Source: Pseudorhodobacter antarcticus (GTDB lineage: Bacteria; Pseudomonadota; Alphaproteobacteria; Rhodobacterales; Rhodobacteraceae). Taken from it: DNA of 16,898 nucleotides. Location of the stretch: NCBI GenBank assembly GCA_945897655.1, contig CAMDHB010000033.1, positions 1 through 16,898 on the forward strand. Direction: 5' to 3'. The notes beneath the pieces were generated by a model, which ran no database searches, had not been told where the DNA came from, and was given only the letters and a program-made list of their open reading frames with translations. Of this stretch, positions 13,810-16,898 are shown in pieces; the first letter of the stretch is position 1; the number at the start of each line of letters is the position of its first letter. The position numbers were made by a program, and so were the translations under genes.

Positions 13810-14577
13810 CTATTGCGCCCAGGCCTGCCACAAGAGCCGCAGCGCCATACCGGTTGTGGTGACCACCAGCAGGGGTTTGATCAGCCGCGCGCCCACGTGA
13901 ACGGCCAGCTTTGCGCCAAGGGTGGCACCAGCGATCTGGGCGGCGGCCATGGCGAGGCCGATCCCCCACCAGATTGCCCCCGAGGTGGCAAAGACGGCCA
14001 GCGAGCCCGCGTTGGACGCGAAGTTCAGCATCTTGGTATGGGCCGTGGCCTGCAGGACGCCGTAGCCTGCCAGCAAAACGAAGGCCATCATGAAGAATGA
14101 TCCGGTTCCGGGGCCGAAAAACCCGTCATAGGCGCCGATCAGAGGGACGACGCCAAAGCTGAAGGCGGCCACAGAAATCCTGCGGGGGCGGGGTTGGTCG
14201 GTCAGGCCGGGTTTCAGGGCGAAGAAAAGGGCGATCCCGACCAATACGGCGGGCATGATCATCCGCAACACCTCGACCGGGATCAGATGGGCGACCAAGG
14301 CGCCGCAGGCCCCTGCGCCAAAGCTGATCAGGGCGGTGCCCAGTTGATCCTGCGGGCGGACCTGACCGGCGCGGGCATAGCTGACCAGTGCCGTGGCTGC
14401 GCCAAAGGTGCCTTGCAGTTTGTTCGTGGCCAAGGCCTGCAAGGGGGAGGCGCCCGCCAGCAGCAGGACGGGCACGGTGATCAACCCGCCGCCACCTGCG
14501 ATGGCATCCACCAGACCGGCCAGAAAGGCCGCGCCGATGAGCAGGGCAACGAGGTGGGGTGCAACCTCAAACCACAT
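13810..14577 (-). CDS. TSUP-family (TauE/SafE) membrane permease
   Basis: This 255-residue inner-membrane protein has seven to eight hydrophobic segments in two similar halves. The family signatures are GLVDAIAGGGGLITVP (21-36) and ATNKLQGTFGAATALVSY (50-67) in the first half, and the related FFGPGTGSFFMMAF and TAHTKMLNFASNAGSL in the second. TSUP members move sulfite, sulfoacetate, taurine-derived sulfonates or other small anions, usually outward; the substrate cannot be read here. The ATG at 14577 was chosen because the hydrophobic part begins just after it; the frame continues upstream to 14712 but lies inside the acetyltransferase gene. Its start overlaps the end of that gene by 11 bases. 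Confidence 0.92.
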   Translation of the reverse strand: MWFEVAPHLVALLIGAAFLAGLVDAIAGGGGLITVPVLLLAGASPLQALATNKLQGTFGAATALVSYARAGQVRPQDQLGTALISFGAGACGALVAHLIPVEVLRMIMPAVLVGIALFFALKPGLTDQPRPRRISVAAFSFGVVPLIGAYDGFFGPGTGSFFMMAFVLLAGYGVLQATAHTKMLNFASNAGSLAVFATSGAIWWGIGLAMAAAQIAGATLGAKLAVHVGARLIKPLLVVTTTGMALRLLWQAWAQ

Positions 14578-15037
14578 CAAAGCGCCTGTGGATGCGGCCC
14601 ACGATCTGGCCGGTGGAGAGGGCAAAGTGCGGTTCGGACGCAAAATCGGTGAATCCCATCCGGGCGTAGTAGCGCAGGCCCGGTTCATTGTCGGCCCGGA
14701 TCGAGGCGACAAGATAGGGCACGCCGGCCTTTTGCACGGTATCGCAGGTCAGGGCGAACATGGCGGCCCCGGCGCCCTTGGCTTGCACATCGGGGGCGAC
14801 GAAGGTGCCGATATGCGCCTCATCCTGCCAACGACCGACGGATTGCCAGCCGATGAGCCGGTCTTCGACCAGGGTCACGACGGAGGAGAGGACATCAGGG
14901 CCGGTGACGTAATCGTCCAGCACTTGCTGCGCGGATTTCGGGGTTTCATGGGCGGTGGTGCCGCCGATGGCGATGATCTGGTTCAGGACCCTGGTCATCG
15001 CAAAGGCGTCAGACGCGGTGGCGGGGCGGATGATCAT
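14567..15037 (-). CDS. GNAT-family N-acetyltransferase (156 aa)
   Basis: This is a small cytoplasmic acetyltransferase with a full GNAT fold. It begins MIIRPATASDAFAMTRVLNQ, the usual first strand and helix. The acetyl-CoA pyrophosphate loop is VAPDVQAKGAGAAMF (80-94, pattern QxxGxGA). ADNEPGLRYYARMGF (115-129) provides the Asn and Tyr often used in catalysis. It resembles phosphinothricin/amino-acid-type acetyltransferases, but the acceptor cannot be assigned. The start at 15037 overlaps the serB stop (ATGA, 15034-15037) and its end overlaps the TSUP start, so serB, this gene and the permease form a tightly coupled set. Confidence 0.92.
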   Translation of the reverse strand: MIIRPATASDAFAMTRVLNQIIAIGGTTAHETPKSAQQVLDDYVTGPDVLSSVVTLVEDRLIGWQSVGRWQDEAHIGTFVAPDVQAKGAGAAMFALTCDTVQKAGVPYLVASIRADNEPGLRYYARMGFTDFASEPHFALSTGQIVGRIHRRFDVV

Positions 15038-15909
15038 AGGGCAAACTCGGGGCGGGAATAGCCTTGCTGGTACAAAAGGGCCGTCAGGTCGCCGTGGTTG
15101 ACGCGGACCGAGCATTGGGCGGCGACCGAGGGTTTGGCGTGTAGCGCCACGCCGGTACCGGCCACCCCAAGCATGCCCAGATCATTGGCACCGTCGCCCA
15201 CGGCCAGCACATCTGCCGCCGTCAGGCCAAGGCGGGTGGTGATGTCGTGCAGGGCCTGAACCTTGGCCTGACGGCCCAGAATGGGGTCGGCCACCTGACC
15301 GGTCAGCAGGCCATCTTGGGCCAGCAGGGTGTTGGCGCGGTGTTCGTCAAAGCCCAAGATGGCGGCGATGCGGGCGGTAAAGCTGGTGAAACCGCCGGAG
15401 ACTAGGGCGGCATGGGCACCCTGCGCCTTCATCGTGGCCAGAAGGGCGGGGCCGCCGGGCATGAGGGTGATGCGGGTTTGGATCACCTGATCGATCACAG
15501 ACAGGGGCAGGCCGCGCAGCAGGGCCACGCGTTCGCGCAAGGCATCCTCGAAATCCAACTCGCCATTCATGGCGCGGGCGGTGATGGCGGCGACGCGGGG
15601 GCCAAAGCCTGCGACATCGGCCAGTTCGTCAATACATTCCTGCTGGATCATGGTGCTGTCCATGTCGGCCAACAGCACCCGCTTGCGCCGGTTGGCGGCG
15701 GGTTGGACGATCAGGTCAACGGACAGGGTTTGCAAGGCGGCCCAAACCTCCCACAGGTTGGCGGGCATGGTGTCCAGCGGAAATTCGGCTGCCACGCCGG
15801 GGTCCAGCCATGTGGCATCGCCGCCAGCCCAGGCGTTGCGCAGGCTTTCAACCGTGGTGCGGTCAAGGGTGGGGTGGGCGGGGTTGGTCAGAAGGGTTGC
15901 GATGAACAT
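15034..15909 (-). CDS. serB: Phosphoserine phosphatase SerB
   Basis: SerB dephosphorylates O-phosphoserine, the last step of serine synthesis. The 291-residue protein has an N-terminal regulatory-like region (about 1-75) and a HAD catalytic domain. Motif I is LLADMDSTMIQQE (79-91) with nucleophile Asp82 and acid/base Asp84, motif II is LVSGGFTSF (169-177) with Ser171, motif III is Lys216, and motif IV is GDGANDLGML (238-247). The cap segment between motifs I and II is present. serA and serC are not in this window. There is no clear Shine-Dalgarno sequence before the ATG; instead a GC-rich hairpin (15917-15937) lies just upstream. The GNAT gene follows with overlap. Confidence 0.97.
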   Translation of the reverse strand: MFIATLLTNPAHPTLDRTTVESLRNAWAGGDATWLDPGVAAEFPLDTMPANLWEVWAALQTLSVDLIVQPAANRRKRVLLADMDSTMIQQECIDELADVAGFGPRVAAITARAMNGELDFEDALRERVALLRGLPLSVIDQVIQTRITLMPGGPALLATMKAQGAHAALVSGGFTSFTARIAAILGFDEHRANTLLAQDGLLTGQVADPILGRQAKVQALHDITTRLGLTAADVLAVGDGANDLGMLGVAGTGVALHAKPSVAAQCSVRVNHGDLTALLYQQGYSRPEFAL

Positions 15910-15916
15910 GGGCGCG

Positions 15917-15937
15917 GTCCGGGCTATGGGCCCGGGC
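15917..15937 (-). promoter_or_regulatory. GC-rich hairpin in the serB leader
   Basis: An 8-pair stem (15917-15924 with 15930-15937, one G-U pair) with a five-base loop ends seven bases before the serB start codon and covers the place where a ribosome site would be expected. It could dampen serB translation or be the terminator of the upstream transporter gene. No T-run follows on the minus strand, so termination is less likely. Confidence 0.3.
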
Positions 15938-15984
15938 GCTTTACGCCGAAACGGCGGGGGGTGCCAGTGCGTCTGCCATGGCCG

Positions 15985-16898
15985 TCAGCGCGGGAATTCG
16001 GCCAGGAAGGTGTGCCAGAACGCGATGAACATCGCAGCCACCACCGGCCCAAGCACAAATCCCTGCATCCCGAAGGCGGAAATCCCGCCGAGGGTTGAGA
16101 TCAGGACGACGTAATCCGGCATCCGCGTGGCCTGCCCGACCAGCCAGGGCCGCACCAGATTGTCAACCAGGCTGATCACCAGTACGCCATAGGCAATCAG
16201 CCCGATGCCCTGCCAGACCGAGCCATTGGCAATCAGGTACAGCGCAACGGGCGCCCAAACCAGCATGGCGCCAAACACCGGAAACAGGGACAGTATCGCC
16301 ATAAGCGCTGTCCAAAGCAGCGTGGCCTGAATGCCAAGCGCCCAGAAGGCCAGCCCCCCCAGCGCCCCTTGCAGGACGGCCACCAGAATATCGCCGCGCA
16401 CCGTGGCCCGCACGACACGGGCGAAGGTGTCCAGCAGATCGTCAAGCATGGTGCGTTCCATCGCGATGGCCGATTTCAGATGGGCCAGCAGCGCCTCGTC
16501 ATCACGGAACAAAAAGAACATCAGATACAGCATCACGCCCAGACCCACGACAAAGCTGACCGTGTTCTGGCCAAAGGTCAGCATGGTGGGGGCGTTGGCC
16601 GCGACCCACTGACCTGCCGAGGTCACAAAGGAGGCTTGCACCGATGCCAGATTGTCCAGACCCAGACGTTGAAGGGCAGGGCGGAACCAGTCGGGCAGGG
16701 CATTGAGCATGGTTTCAAACATCTGGGTCAGGTTGGTTGCGCCCGACTGCACGCCCGAGACCAGATCGGTGGTTTCGGTCACCATTGCAGACAAGATTAC
16801 AAGGGCGGGCAGGATGATCAGCAGCAAAAAGCCCAAGACCATGATCAGTGAGGAAAGGTTGCGGCGCTGGCCCAGCGCTTGCGTCAGGCGGTGCGAGA
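15985..16898 (-). CDS. AI-2E/PerM-family transporter, N-terminus cut off by the window
   Basis: The frame stays open to the window end and continues past it, beginning here with SHRLTQALGQRRNLSSLIM. About 304 residues are visible of a family usually 340-370 long, so the missing part is the first membrane segments. Visible are a hydrophobic segment at the start (VLGFLLLIILPALVILSAMV), an amphipathic periplasmic region (LNALPDWFRPALQRLGL), and later hydrophobic segments. These include LFPVFGAMLVWAPVALYLI and the family-typical DNLVRPWLVGQ followed by STLGGISAFGMQGFVLGPVVAA. Members have been linked to export of autoinducer-2 or to sodium/proton exchange; function in this organism is open. An internal ATG at 16842 is not a credible start. 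serB follows 75 bases later. Confidence 0.92.
   Translation of the reverse strand, partial: SHRLTQALGQRRNLSSLIMVLGFLLLIILPALVILSAMVTETTDLVSGVQSGATNLTQMFETMLNALPDWFRPALQRLGLDNLASVQASFVTSAGQWVAANAPTMLTFGQNTVSFVVGLGVMLYLMFFLFRDDEALLAHLKSAIAMERTMLDDLLDTFARVVRATVRGDILVAVLQGALGGLAFWALGIQATLLWTALMAILSLFPVFGAMLVWAPVALYLIANGSVWQGIGLIAYGVLVISLVDNLVRPWLVGQATRMPDYVVLISTLGGISAFGMQGFVLGPVVAAMFIAFWHTFLAEFPR

Noticed and set aside
14578..14712. N-terminal extension of the TSUP permease
   Set aside because: It lies within the acetyltransferase gene and is Pro/Ser/Arg-rich; the family N-terminus begins near 14577.

Overview
The window is high-GC, densely coded bacterial chromosome. It most resembles a member of the alphaproteobacterial family Rhodobacteraceae. 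The reasons are the murA followed by a DUF2948-type gene, the accD-folC pair, the small basic protein in front of murA, and many stop/start overlaps of the ATGA type. Taxonomy is inferred from gene content and protein resemblance only. I see no phage, insertion sequence, CRISPR array or plasmid genes.

Left part (1-3821, mostly + strand): a truncated tRNA-Thr(GGT) on the - strand is followed by a + strand run. This run holds a 59-residue basic protein, murA (peptidoglycan precursor synthesis), a DUF2948-type protein, a short-chain dehydrogenase and a fumarylacetoacetate-hydrolase-family enzyme. The last two look like the final steps of a non-phosphorylating L-fucose/L-rhamnose-type pathway, in which oxidation of a 2-keto-3-deoxy acid is followed by cleavage to two three-carbon products. 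They occupy a place where hisD is usually expected. A strong hairpin terminator closes the run.

Middle part (3958-10672, - strand): a complete YdcSTUV-type ABC importer (binding protein, ATPase, two permeases), probably for a polyamine-like or related cationic solute. Tandem hairpins separate the binding-protein gene from the ATPase gene. Upstream on the same strand lie an alpha/beta hydrolase and a GAF-domain protein with overlapping ends, an HPP-family membrane protein coupled to an unknown 110-residue protein, and an unknown small membrane protein.

Right part (10676-16898, - strand): folC and accD (folate polyglutamylation and fatty acid synthesis) with overlapping ends, an unknown seven-segment membrane protein, and an intergenic cluster of three palindromes. 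Then come a TSUP (TauE/SafE) permease, a GNAT acetyltransferase and serB (serine synthesis), chained by overlaps, and a truncated AI-2E/PerM-family transporter running off the window.

Most of the window is ordinary housekeeping and transport. The parts most worth a second look are the sugar-acid enzyme pair after murA, the tandem hairpins inside the ydc operon, the triple palindrome near 13.75 kb and the uncharacterised small genes between 9.8 and 10.7 kb. I found no convincing evidence of a wholly new system.
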